Assembly (NCBI GenBank): GCA_963170055.1 | Contig: CAUJGJ010000434.1 | Location: 3,740,917 to 3,804,916 of the forward strand | Reading direction: 5' to 3' | From: Halisarca cf. caerulea | Taxonomy: Eukaryota; Porifera; Demospongiae; Chondrillida; Halisarcidae | Length of the DNA stretch: 64,000 nucleotides | Shown here: positions 11,223 through 24,400 of the stretch, one piece after another | Numbering within the stretch: position 1 is the first letter of the stretch | Layout of the letters: each line of letters opens with the position of its first letter | Notes under the pieces: model-generated | Told to the model about the DNA's origin: nothing | The model's database searches: none | What the model saw: the letters and a program-made list of their open reading frames with translations, nothing else | Program-made: the position numbers and the translations under genes

Positions 11223-13510
11223 TATAGTCTGTAGTTGACCTGAGATGGACATTCACTACACCTGCACTGCAGCTAGTTCTTGAAACTGAGGCAATTTCAG
11301 AATGTGGATGTCTTTATACCTTTAGTCCACATCACCAGTATTCATTGACAAAAATTCATTGCTGTGGACTGACCCGCTCTGGCTGAAGATGTGCCTAGTA
11401 AAATTATGTCACCAAAGCTTACCTCAATTGCTAATTGGTGTCTAGCTCCTGGCAGGTGAGCTAGTTGAGGTGTTGACTTCTTTGCTAAATACCCTCAAAG
11501 TAGATTTGAAGCTCATACATTCAATAAACCGTATCCATTACAAATTTAAATAGAGTCAAACTTTAAAGATGCATACACAGATTAATATTTTCTTCAAGGA
11601 TGCATGCATGTATAATATTATACTATAACTTAAAGTCAGAACTCCTAAAAGAGTGTGCCTACAGTTTAGCAAGTGCAATGACTGACTGCACATGTACATA
11701 CGTGCTAACACCTTCTACCTAAACTCATAACATGCAGTTAGTTGTGCGTAGAGCTATAATACTTTCAGCTTGTATGGCCTACTAGGTGGATCAGAGCTAT
11801 AGTGCTGCCTGCAATGATTGTCAGACCTCAGAAACAACCTATATAGCTATAAGGGTACTTTCCCGAATCACACTGTGAAACTGATGTCATGTGCACTGCA
11901 CGAGAGCCTAACGTTCATATTGAAAGTATCGAACTACAGTCAGTATTGATGTGCAATGTGTGTCCAGCTCACCACTCATGTGTCTTCAAAGCATTCTTAG
12001 TTATTACGGTGTACTGTTCTGGCTAGATTCAGCTGCAGCTGATGATTTGTTCCTGCTACATAGTGTTTGGATACTGGGTATAATACGAATTAAATATGCA
12101 TAGCAATGTATATGTAACATTTGATGGTATGAATATTATTTTGATGTTACAGTAACTATATATAGAAAATTTAATGAAAATTTGCATGTGTCTCCTCGAG
12201 CAAATTCCACATAAATTTACTTTATGTGTGTGTATACATATTATGTGTGTGTTTGCACATGTACATGTATTTGTGTGCATGTGTAGCAAGTCTGTGTGTC
12301 TATGTATATAATACTGTCTGTCTGTCTACAGACATGTGGCTGCATTATATTTATATGTGTGTGTGCATTACATTCTCCTGATTTTGTGCGTGTACGTGTG
12401 TATAACTGTGTGTGTTTCAGAATCTGAATATCAGTGTGTATGCATGTATGAGAGCATGCGTGTACATGTATGGATGTGTGATTTGTGCATTATCGAGAGA
12501 ACATGCATGTGGAATGCTTGTGGTGTGCACGCATACGTGGGTGTCATGCTGTGTGAGTTGTATGCACCCATAACATGTCTATGAACAAGCATCCTTGTAG
12601 GTGTGTGTGTATGTTACAAGCTACGGTTTAAGTTTGTGTAAATTACAATCAAGTCACGCATTTCTATTCTTGATCTAGTACATGTGTAGCCTCAGATTAC
12701 TTTGTCAATGTGAGTTCACAATGAAGCTGTAGGATGTGTTGGCCTGCAGGGCAATTCACCCCTTACTTCAGGCTTGAGTATGAAAGGCTTATTATAAGGT
12801 ACATGATTTGACACATGTAATGAAATCTCTTTTCTTTGATTGCATTACAGCACAGTAATCCAATCTTCAAGCAACAATGCTGCTATTGCTAATGCAGTGC
12901 AGTTGATGACATGGTTACTGCCTCCTTGCATTGTGCTGGGGTTACAACATCTGTTCATAAGATATTGCTGTTACACATTCCCATCCTCTCCTACCTTTAT
13001 CGGTTTATTGGTCTAATCTGTTAAATTGCAATCTTCTGCATGTGTCCATTCAGTAAGCCTATAGATGATTTGAATTACCTTTGCAGCTTTGATTCACTAT
13101 ATCTGTATGTACGTAATGTAACTCGGGATTATAATAGTAAACCGTGTGAAAAAATACACAGAGCATACACATGTGTATACCCTACACAGTCCAATGTTTT
13201 CAGTTTGATATATAGGTTGAGGCATAATATACTATGTTATACAAACATACTGCCATGCACATGCACAGTTACCATGCATCTGAGTTTCACAATGTAGGTC
13301 GGGCTACGTCCTGGAACCAAGTGCATGTATATTAGTACAGAAATATATCTATGAATAATGTTATAGTCTCTTGACTTTTCAGCACACCGATGTATGAAGC
13401 ATTGTAAGTTGTATTGCAAATAGTGGTCCAGGCTTGCACATGTACCAAATTGCTGCATGTGTCAAATGAGTCATAATTAAATTCAGTTTATTTGTGTAAA
13501 ATATGTCTGT
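11223..13510. other. Intergenic spacer, paralogous to 31850-34420
   Basis: No gene seen. The segment is collinear with 31850 onward. Similarity is moderate to about 12600 and rises sharply after about 12900. A TG-rich low-complexity stretch lies at 12220-12620. At 13148-13153 it has the intact six-A empty site for the element present at 33718. Confidence 0.6.
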
Positions 13511-13556
13511 TGTGTAAGTGTATGTATGTGTGTGTGAGTGAGTGAGTGTGTGTGTG

Positions 13557-13641
<85 letters not shown>

Positions 13642-13642
13642 C

Positions 13643-13716
<74 letters not shown>

Positions 13717-13720
13717 CGTG

Positions 13721-13763
<43 letters not shown>
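13511..13763. repeat. (TG)n microsatellite
   Basis: Long TG run with ACCGG and GCGTGCGTGCATG interruptions. A length variant of the paralogous array at 34425-34604. Confidence 0.95.
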
Positions 13764-13765
<2 letters not shown>

Positions 13766-14231
13766 CCTTGCATGCATAGAGTAACAATCTATGTGTACTA
13801 GGGCCAATAGGGACCTTACTTTTAGCCTTTTTACATGTCATTTTTCCTATCCACCTACAGTATGTATAATGCAGCCAAATACTAAACTTCAATTCGGCAA
13901 CGTGATCTATTGTGCTCCCTCCTCTTTAACAAGGGCCTGTACTCTATCTTTCATCCATCATCTCACCTAACAGATGTTGTTTTATTGCATGAGTATATAC
14001 TGCAATTTAATTATTGACTAATGTTGTTTGCCTTGATTACCTCATGATCAAACGCATATATTTTTCCACCACATAAATGACTTCGTGATATTATATATGT
14101 AAATAAATAATATCAATAATATGTATGTCAAGATTACAAAAACGGTATACATAGTAATTGCAATATAGGTGATACTTCATTATAACCATTGTCAATAATG
14201 TATACTGAGAATTTACTGCTAGTAGGTTTCC

Positions 14232-14237
14232 TTTAAT
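14232..14237 (-). terminator. Possible poly(A) signal of gene B (ATTAAA)
   Basis: ATTAAA on the minus strand, about 65 bp after the stop of gene B, identical in gene C at 35073-35078. It is the only near-consensus hexamer I found close to the stop. Confidence 0.3.
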
Positions 14238-14300
14238 TTTGTAAGCTAATAAATTTGTTGAGTGTTCACCATTCACATAGCTGATTGTTGTATACAGTTA

Positions 14301-15420
14301 TTACTTGGAACAGTGATCCTGGGAGAATTGAGAATAGTCAAATTTGGGATCAAAGAGATTTTTCACCTCATATTTTGTGAATTTCCCTTCGATAACAGGA
14401 ACCCCATTTCTTGTTCCTGCATAGAGGCAAGGTGTCTTCTGGTAGTCCCAGGTCATGGGGTAGTAGTCCCCAATAAACTCCCGTGGGCCAGTGAATGGTG
14501 AGTAGATGACAACTTTGTACTGTCTTCCAGTCTTTACGTGTTTCCCACTCACTTCTTGAATCTCGACAGGAGTGTTCCAGAATTGACCTATTATTGTGTA
14601 CAAACATAGTACACAATGCAAACATTATTGTGTGAAAATTGGCTTATATCCATAATAACTCTTATTACAATATTATTGTGATTAATATCTGTGTGTACTA
14701 TATAATGTCGCTAGAGGAGATAGGAAGGAGAATTTCAGAATACACTACTACAAGGTGTAAGCGAATATGTAATAGTTTACATATGCTTCATTTCTATCTA
14801 CGTAATAATAATGCACATTGTTCACTCGCATACGTGGAAGAATGCAACAGCACAGTACATACATATTCCACGTGTCTATGCATATCCTATATGTTTTCCG
14901 TGTAATGGTGTATTGCACTCACCAATAAGCCCATGAGAAGACGGTGAGAGACCTCTACCATCAGCAATGATGAATTTGATCATGTCCGCTCCATTCATGT
15001 TGTGGAATATGATTGAGAAGACCATTCTCCGCCCTTTACAGTTGGGTACAGCTACATCCACCTTGTCTCCAAACTTACGCACTATAATTCCACCACGCAT
15101 CCATCTGCCACCCACATCCACACCATTGACTGTGAGTTTCTTTCCATCAAGATCCGCAAGGATTCTGTGACACTTTCCATCCCTGTCCATAGCCATGATG
15201 CCAATCCTTGCCATGATGTTACCAACCTTAGGATTGGAAGCTATTTTGAGGTGGGTATTGACAAACACACACTGGTCGGACACCAAGTTGTAGATCTTTT
15301 CCTCTCTTCCGTGAACCTCATAGCAGAGATCCCATTGCTTGTCTTTTTGTGAGAATTTGGATAACATTTTCCTGTCAATGTTGAGTGGCACAGTGAACAT
15401 GGGATCTCCATCAATGTTAC
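14301..15420 (-). CDS. ITIH_C-like C-terminal module of gene B (two exons)
   Basis: Exons 15420-14923 (166 codons) and 14587-14301 (with the stop). The first opens with NIDGDPMFTVPL and ends in SPSSHGLIG; the second begins GQFWNTPVEI and contains VIEGKFTKYEV. These line up with the IDGDPHF, HGLLGQF and LIDG-YKDY-V landmarks of the ITIH heavy-chain C-terminal domain, which is related to von Willebrand D-type modules. No VIT or VWA domain precedes it, unlike in vertebrate ITIH proteins. In sponge aggregation factors a C-terminal domain called Wreath occupies this place; whether this is the same domain needs a profile comparison. Confidence 0.7.
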
Positions 15421-18400
15421 CTGTGCAGTTCGGAAGGATAGAGTTAGTAAACGAACTGACCACATTGAATGCTGATAAACTTGCACATGTGATTTTTTTA
15501 CATTTGACTACATACAAAAAGACATAGTCTGCATGCATGCTAATGCAATAATTATTTAAAGAGGAATGATATAACAACTCACACAGAGAAGCTTAAATGG
15601 CACAGCAAATTATACACAACAAGACCACCAAAGACATAATATTATAGTTCCATATAGGAAACTAGGGTATCACACTATAATAAATAAATGACTATAGCTT
15701 ATAATCTGCCATGGTACCAAAATTTCCTGAATCAAATGTGATTTGAGTTTACTGTGTATGCCAAAAGTACGTACACATGTAAGTTTGTTGTGCATTTAAA
15801 TATGCTGGGATGCGTATATACAGAGCAATATATACCAAATCCTCAACCAGAACCAATTCTGGATTGCTTGCTGGTGGCATGATTTGATACAAGCATCAGG
15901 GGCGAGGCCAGGAAAAAAAGAAGGGGGTTTCTTTAAAACCCATGATCATGCATGGGCATGCAGTAATCTTTGGTGGTATCATATACACACTGAACTGCAT
16001 GTATGTAGCCAGTACTTGCCAGAATATGCTTACAGTGTTAACACTGTGGCCGCACACATGCACAACCAGGGGAGCACCACTGGTATGGAAACGAACATTG
16101 GAATTTGTAATGGTACTTATTTTGAAAACTAAGTCATTATAGTAATACATTCTTAATTGTGACAAGGAGCTAGATACAACTAAAAGAACCAAAAAGTGTC
16201 AATTACATCCATAGTGTTTGCTGTCATGTGCTCTGCAGAGCCATACATGGAGGTGTATGTAGGTGACAATTGGAGAAAGTGTTGGGATTATAATTGCATG
16301 GTTAATTATATCTGGCAACCAGGAAACAATGGAGCTACACCCCTGAGTATAATATGTGTTGCGTGCATGTGCTCACCGGTATCCTTGATGGTCACTTGTG
16401 CCATAGACTTCAGACCAGGTTGGAAGGGCGGGCCACCATCACCAGCTGGGATGATTTCCAATTGGAAGTTCTCCGGTCCTTCTTCCACTCCATCATCAAT
16501 GACTGGTATGTCAACACATGACCTATTCTTGCCCTTTTCAAAGAGTACATCATAAGGCCCATTCTGGTAGTCGTCAGGTGAACCTAAACATGTGAAAGTG
16601 CATGATAGTGAAACTTGATATGCGGCATGAAACCTCTGAATTGTCTTATGAAGGAATTATTTTGGGATGTCAAGCAGTGTCCTTTGTAGAAAGGTTTGCT
16701 ATATTGTATCCTTATTTGGGAGAGTCCACTATCGGAGATTCCACTAGCTGTAATGTGCTTGCAAAATATTATAATAGTAATCCATGCAGGTCATACCGTA
16801 CAATGTCATGGTCAAACTATCGTGGGATGAATCTAACGTGGATTGCCCATCTTTACATAGTTTGTTTTTTTTTGGGGGGGGGGGGAGCCCCTTTAATGCA
16901 ACCTATATTTAGTCTTTTTGATATAAACTTCAGCTGTTTGTGGATAGTAAAATGTGGCTAATTTTGGTCATTGCACATACAAGAATGTGACCTAAATTTT
17001 CACCGCCTTACAACTTTGCACATGCATGGCTTCCAATCCATGAAACCACAAAAAAATTCATCCCAGACAATTGTTTATGCATATGGTATTCTGTATAGTT
17101 CTACATGTTTAATATATTTCATACTTGCGCTCATGTTCGAAAATGGTTGGTTTCCAATCTGAACTGTAAACTCCTCCATGCAATTCCTGTCATGTTCAAG
17201 GCAGATAACGATCTTGGATTCATTTTCGCAGACTTCCATCTTTGTTGACACAAAGTTGACTTCAAAGGCTGCATGAAGGATAATGATAATAACGCATAGC
17301 AATTGATGCGCTGGTTAAAACTGCATATGGATGATGTACAGGCTCCACTTGGACTGCTTTTCAGCAAGGGTAGGTACTTAACCAGGCTACACTACTTTTG
17401 ATTTCTGACATGAGCTATTATATATATATATATATATTTAATATCATTAGAAACAATGATTTAAATGTTGCTACTTGTACGTACTTATGTACACTTGAAA
17501 GTATGAAAAAAATTGTAGCATAATAATGTATAATGTCATATAGTCTACCTAGATGCATGTATTGCAGGTGCACACATATTAATATAATATTATACAGTAC
17601 AGATCAGATCTGATGTATAAGGCTAAAATGTATTAAACATAAGTATCATCTGTGCTTGCTTCAATGGACGCAATGTCTACAAATTTTATGCAGCAATGAA
17701 CAGACTTACTATCATTGTCGTCAATGGTCACAGTAGCTGTGGCTGCATCACCCAGTTTCACTCCCATAGCCGCAGCCTCTTCAGGGATGCTAAGTTGTCC
17801 AAAAAATTCCTCATCGCACTCGTCCACATCGTCATCCATTAGTGGAATTTTAACCTGTACTTCAGTCTCACCAGGTGCAAACATAACGGGATATGGTCCA
17901 GCAGCATAGTCATCAGTTTCTGTGTGGTTGGGTTGATAAAAATTAGAAGGATGCATACGACGTATGTATTTGACACTAATTAATATGTTTACTATGCAAA
18001 CTACGACACACACACATTGAAGCAGTCTTATACGTGATGTTGTACATCCACTCACCAGTTGCAGTGCCATCCTGAGTGTTAATCATGACAGTGTACTTCT
18101 CTGAGCTGGACTTACTGGCCTTTACAGTGATAACTGCAAATCCATCGTTTTCATTGACAGTGTAGTCCTCAGGATCCAATGAGACCACTATATCTTCATC
18201 ATCATTTCTAATAGTGACAGTGGCTTTTCTGTCTTCTCCAGCCTCAACGCCTTCTGCTGGCTCAGGAATCATCAGCATAGCCATAAAAGTTTCATCTGGC
18301 TCTGCTATGTCATCATCAATTATGGGAATAAAGAGGTTTGCCTTAGAAGCTCCCGGGAAGAAGGTCACATTGTAGACTCCTCCAATGTAGTCTGGTCCAT

Positions 18401-21400
18401 CTGTAAAATACACAGAATATAACAACATCAGATAAACTTTAAAATTACATGTCACCATTATGCATGTACCTTTGACTGTCAAATTATTCTGCATAATCCA
18501 CATACAATGCAGGAGGTAGATTATATGACATGCCTACAATGTGGTTCAGGTCAATGCGTAGGGCATATATATAGTATAATTGGATAGCTAGTCAAAGAAT
18601 TCTGTGTGGATTTCTGGGAGGGCACAACTGCATGAGGAGAGGTGTCAGAACACTGCTACATGGGTAGGGGTAATGGAGGAAAGTTGGAAGTGGTATATAT
18701 AGCAGTAAAGCAACTGTTACAGTGATGGAAAGTGAGCTGTGAAAGATGAACACTGATAGTAGGTACTAGCTGGGAAGGGATAGTGTGAGTACACTGGGGC
18801 TGAAGAGAAGCAGGAGGGAAGGAGGAGATATACACAGTTTTGACCTTTTAAAGCTAGGGTGGTGATAGAACTCTGTGGAGAATTCGAAGTGTGAGTGGAG
18901 GGTAGTATTAGATCAGGGTATGTACATTGAATCCTATATACTCTATACCTATTGCAGTGCCATCAATGGTCATGACTTTCACTGTGCAGTTCTCTTCAGC
19001 TGGAGTATTCAGCATCAACATCACTATGACATAGGTACCATTCTCACTGACAGAGTACTCAATTGGATTGAAGTTGACTAGTTTTTTGTCATCATCTGTA
19101 ATGGTGACTGTTGCTATTCTGTCTTCACCAGCCTCGACACCTTCTGCTGAGTCAGGAATCATCAACATAGCTGAAAAGGTCTCGTCTGACTCTGGTTTGT
19201 CATCATCTGTAATGGGAATGTGTAGCTCTGCTTCAGAACTTCCTTTGGTGAAGGTCACATTGTAGACTCCTCCAGTGTAGTCTGATCCATCTATAGCCAC
19301 AGAGTTGTAAGTGATATAAAAGTAAGAAATAAACACGATCAAATAGTTGCATTCCATTATATAATTATTCACAAGTATCATGAATACCCATGCAGCACAT
19401 CCACACACAACTATAAGATGACATATAGTTGAAATTAGATTTTGAAAGACATTAACAAACAATTTATACTTATTACGCATGCGATATGGAGACCATTGGC
19501 AGAAAATGTGTAGACAAGTTTATCCTGAACCCTATCCCATAGAGCTCATACTATTCATGAAGAGTGGCTATATAAGTAGATTTATATGCCATACAGCCCG
19601 AGTGCCTATGTCTTAAGTACTATAGCATCCATTCGTGTACATTGGGCAAGTGTTCTTGCCTTCCAGGAATTCAATGAAGCAATTTGAAAGCTAAATAATA
19701 TTTTTGAGTTACCAAAAGGAATTGACCATAAGAATCCCCAAAAAGACTTTCTCAACTATTACATTTGTTTTTTGCAGTGGCTATAATTCACTTCTTTTGG
19801 GTGTGATTTATAGTGTATTTCTTCGGAAAGCCATTGAAGGAACATTACAGAGAGGTATATTTTTGCCTGAAATCATCGGTTTCCAAGCATAAACTCAAGG
19901 CGAGTTAGACGCCCATGTGTTATACATTATAAATTAGCTAATAAGTATATCATTACCATAGTAACTGATGCTATGCCTATTTTTCATAAGTCATATAATG
20001 CTTACATGCTTGCATTATGCTTTTATAGTCAGTCTGACTGAGAGGTATGTAGTTAGCCTGATAAAGATATTATATATTTAATTTAGTATAGTCAATCTGA
20101 TAAAAAATATTTGTAGACCTTTTGCGAAAAACAAGTTGAACGTTAACACCATTGAATTTTGCTAATTATTGCCTCATTATAGAGGTGGTACTATGGTATA
20201 TGCAGGTGTTATGGACTAAAGATACATATTGAAATGTATTAAAGGACCCCCGGGCCACTTTTGAATTTACACCAATCATTAAAATTAGTTCACCTTTTCA
20301 CCACATTGTCAAGTACAGAAACCCCACCCCCCTATGGGGCTGTCCCCTGCTTCTTCAGGTACACTCAATGTTGCTGTGAACATTTCATCAGGCTCAGGTA
20401 CACTATAATTATAGACTATTCGAATATATAACCCCGCTTCAGTACTTCCTTAAACAAAGGTGACAATGTAAACACCTCCAGTGTAATCCAAATCATCTAT
20501 ACATTGAAATATTAAGTTTCATACAAATATCTGATGAAATATTGACAAATTAAATATCTTAATGCAAGCAAACTAGTCTTTTACACTGTTTGATGCTTGT
20601 ACATAATGCATTCTCACCTTTTGCACTGCCTTCATTTGTCTGAATGTGCACTTCATACGCATGACTTGCTGGAGCACTTGCTGTTACATTCAGTATAGCA
20701 AAATTGCCATCCTCACTGACTGTGTACTGTGTTGGGCTGAAGTTGACAAAAGTCTCCTGTTCATTGTCTGCAATGTTGATCGTAGCCTCATCATCACTTC
20801 CTGCAATCACACCTTCTGTTCCTGGCAGAATGCTCAGCTGTGCAGTGAAGCTTTCATCTCCTTCAAATTCCCTGTCATCATAAATGGGTATTTGCACTTG
20901 AGAAGTTGTGCTATGTGCAATGAATAGTGCTTCATATTGCCCTCCAGCATAATCCTCCCCATCTGTTAAATAGTCATTTTTAAAGGAATTAATTTTATTG
21001 AAATAGTGAGAAGTTAGTGTAAATGTTGCATACAACTTACCAACTGCTGATCCATCTGAAGTTTCAACAAGGACTGTGTAATCTATATTAGCTTGTGAAT
21101 TTGCTGTAAGAATCAGTATAACAGACCCTATTGTTTCCGTTTCTTTGTATTGTACAGGAGAAAAGTTGACCTCAATAATAGGAGTAACAGTTACTGTGAA
21201 GTTTAGTAGACTTGATATATCAAATTTATCTGTGATGTTTACTGTAGCAATGTAGTCAGGCCCTGCTATGGGACCTAACATCTGTGATGTTTCAGAGATA
21301 GAAAGTAAGGCCCAAAAGATTTCAATATCTTCTATAATCTCATCGTCCAACAATGGTATAGACACAGTTGTTGTAGTCTCTCCTGCAAAGAACGTTGCTT

Positions 21401-24400
21401 CATAATGTCCTCCAATGTAGTCACTGCCATCTATACATATTATTGTGAATAAGATGGTATGAAATTTTAATGCATATTCAGCAATTAAGATGGTTGGATA
21501 TAAATGTATTCAAGTAGGTTAATATTGCCCTTCTCCATCCAATTCAATTAAATTAAATGAATTTTCTAAGTTATATTGTATACCATTCATGCATGTGGGA
21601 CATGTCCAGTTTTGTTTTAATGATAGCGCTTCCCAAGTTATTAATCACAAATTTAAATTTTATCTCATGATTCAGGCGGATATTCGGACGTACAGTCACG
21701 AATGTCAGATCCGCATTCAGTGACATTTTATGTTGTCACATTTGCACTGTCACATGCCGGCCTGTGACCTTACTAGATGTCCTTTGGAATTTTTGGTTTT
21801 GGCTGGATGCAACGTGAAAGAACAAGCTATAGGGACAGTTTATTGGTGCCAACTTCGAGCCATTTGTAGTACACAACTTTTCCATGTGGGGGCAAGAGAA
21901 CTTTCACTCCTGTCCCAATTAAGTTACAACAGCTTAAATTTTGCCTTTTGAGGGTCATATTTGCTGATCTTGGCTTTGGAATAAATTTGTCAATTCCCCC
22001 ACATGGACAAGTTAGTAATTTTTTTGCTATTGCAAATTAATATGTAAAAAAATAATCTTAGAAGAATTCCACCATGTTGCTCCCAAAGCATTTCACTTTT
22101 TAGTAGGGGTTAGGAAAACCATACTAGCTTCTTCACGAATAAACTAGATCTTTCAAAATGGTGATCCTTGAACGTTTATGCCTCTACCTACATGTTAAGC
22201 CCTCGCTTGATGCTCTGAAGCTTCTACAAGTTGATAAATAAAGCTGTAAAAAGACTAAAATTTCACACCTTGGAATTAACACATACATGTTTTACATGCG
22301 ATGCATGAAGTACTTTACACATATTTTCCGAAAGTAGTTACAGATTAAATATGTCTTTACAGTGTTAGAAATAATTGTCCAACCATTATGGCATTTTGTC
22401 CAACCCACAAAAGTTTGGGTCAGACATTTGGGTGAGCACTACCTCATGTTTATTTCACACACACAATGATGATACCAAGTCATTTGTATTGAGAATGTCT
22501 ACTTATGCTTTTATAATTTGTTGATGCACATCTGCTGTGGCACATGTGTACTTCTAAAATATGTCCGAGCAAATCTAAAATTGTCTGACCCAAAAAAATG
22601 ATGTTAGGACATTTGTACATCCGACACTTGCTCCTTATTTCTAACACTGTATATATGTATAATAGAATGTGCATGAATACATAATACCAATAAGCTGATG
22701 ATATATGGTTACTACGGTCAAATTTGGTCATGCAAATACTATTGCTGGCATAATCCAGACTACGTATTTTATATTACATTATGTACGTATATAACCCGCT
22801 TTTGGGGTAACCACGCTAAGTTGAATCCCATAACCGGGGTATAACTGCAACAAGAGGCCACTTGGCTGCTTTTTGCAGCTACACCCAAGCCCAGGCACAT
22901 TCGGGAAAGGATAATTAGATACAGAAAGTAGTCATTGCAATAGCAATCTAGCACATTGTATATGACTCCGTTTGACAGCTGCCCGTTGATTGAGATCGTG
23001 GATAGGGCTGTTGTTTGAATTTATAAATTTTACTGACGGGCCAGTCTTTTGTTGGAGCAGCGGTGGCTGCTACCTTGTTATAGCTAACCTCTTGTAGCCG
23101 AAGAATACTGTTGTGAAAACGTGCCGTTTTTTTGAAATCTTCGAAGCCGGTGTGAAAACTTTGTACACTTTGATTATTCATAAGTGTACTACTGTCCTTG
23201 AAATGACTTTTAGCAGCATCAGAAAAGTTCAGATTCTTATGATTGGATGTAGGGATTCTCAACTAAATCTCGGCGAGTTGATTCTCCATAATAAAAGCCC
23301 GGCAAGGGTATATAATAGTTATACAATTATGGCATTAATTTTGTGGATTATACATAAAAAGATCCGAGGGTACGTAGTGCCCAAGGGCTAATGTGTGTAT
23401 ACTTTGTAAATTGCCACTGTATAACTATTATATATATATGTATATATATATATATATATGGAAATTTCTGCTATTTAATGATGTAACAACTTGACAAAAT
23501 CTTAAACTAAAGATTGTTCTTTATAGATTCTTCTGTACTGCAGGCAAATGAACTGTCCAATTTCCTAACTGTCTAGCTGCATGCCCATAGGTGAAGAGGC
23601 GCCAACAGCAAGAGCCAGAATGGCAGGAGGTGCAGAGAAGTACACACTCCTTCCCCTGATGGGCAGCAGCAGATGTAGGAGACGGTGTATCCATTGGAAG
23701 CCTGGTCATGATCCAGCGGCTCTTTGTGTACATAAGAATGATTGAACGGGGGTTCAATCACTAGCTACCTGGCAGGCCTCCCGTGGAGGAGGAAGCGTCA
23801 AGATAAAAAGCTAAAAAGACGGAAAGAGCAGAGAAGAACGCAACCCATTCCATTCGACAGCAGCAGGTGTTGGAGATGGTAACCACTTGAAACCTAATCC
23901 GAAGACTGAATCTTTGTCTAAGCATTTCGAATTCGTGATCGACTGTGATCCCCTGCAAGTTGGGCACCATCTTTGGCCACGTGGCCATTGATATTATATA
24001 TATAACCAAACTATCAGTATGCCACATATTCCAGCACATCACTTTTGAGTCTACTGGAGTTCTCTCTCTCTCTTTAATATATATATATATACTTATAATA
24101 TATATTAAAATAATTTTTCTTGTGAAAGTCTGTATTACTGCAAGTTTTAATTTCCTTCTGGGATGAACCACAAGTTTTTTACCACTTCTAATCTTAGCAT
24201 CAATAAAACATGCAATTTTACCTCTTGAAATGTATACAGGATTCCTCTATAATAATGATATGTATGGTATTTAGTAACATGCTATAGTATTACATTACAG
24301 GATTTAAGTTCATAGCATCCACATACTGTACATGTTTGTGCATGTACATGCCCACATAATTTTAAAAGATTGGATCTGACCTCATGAAGAAACTATTTGA

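Noticed and set aside
12336..12584. 82-codon plus-strand ORF in TG-rich spacer
   Set aside because: Low-complexity TG-rich DNA; the paralogous spacer does not keep the frame.
14262..14501. Plus-strand ORF identical at 35103-35342
   Set aside because: Antisense shadow of the last exon; identity reflects the homogenised B/C tract.
16602..16961. Plus-strand ORF of 119 codons conserved at 38128-38430
   Set aside because: It lies in an intron of B and C that is equally conserved outside the ORF, is absent from gene D, and resembles no known protein; similarity follows from recent duplication.
22790..23320. Possible TIR transposon (TATATAACCCGCTTTT against CCGGCAAGGGTATATA)
   Set aside because: The ends match only partly and no target duplication or empty site could be shown.
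23521..23761. Possible ankyrin-repeat-like fragment in the gene B intron
   Set aside because: Only loose resemblance (a TP--AA-QG-ECV-LL-like pattern) with no continuous frame; too weak to call.
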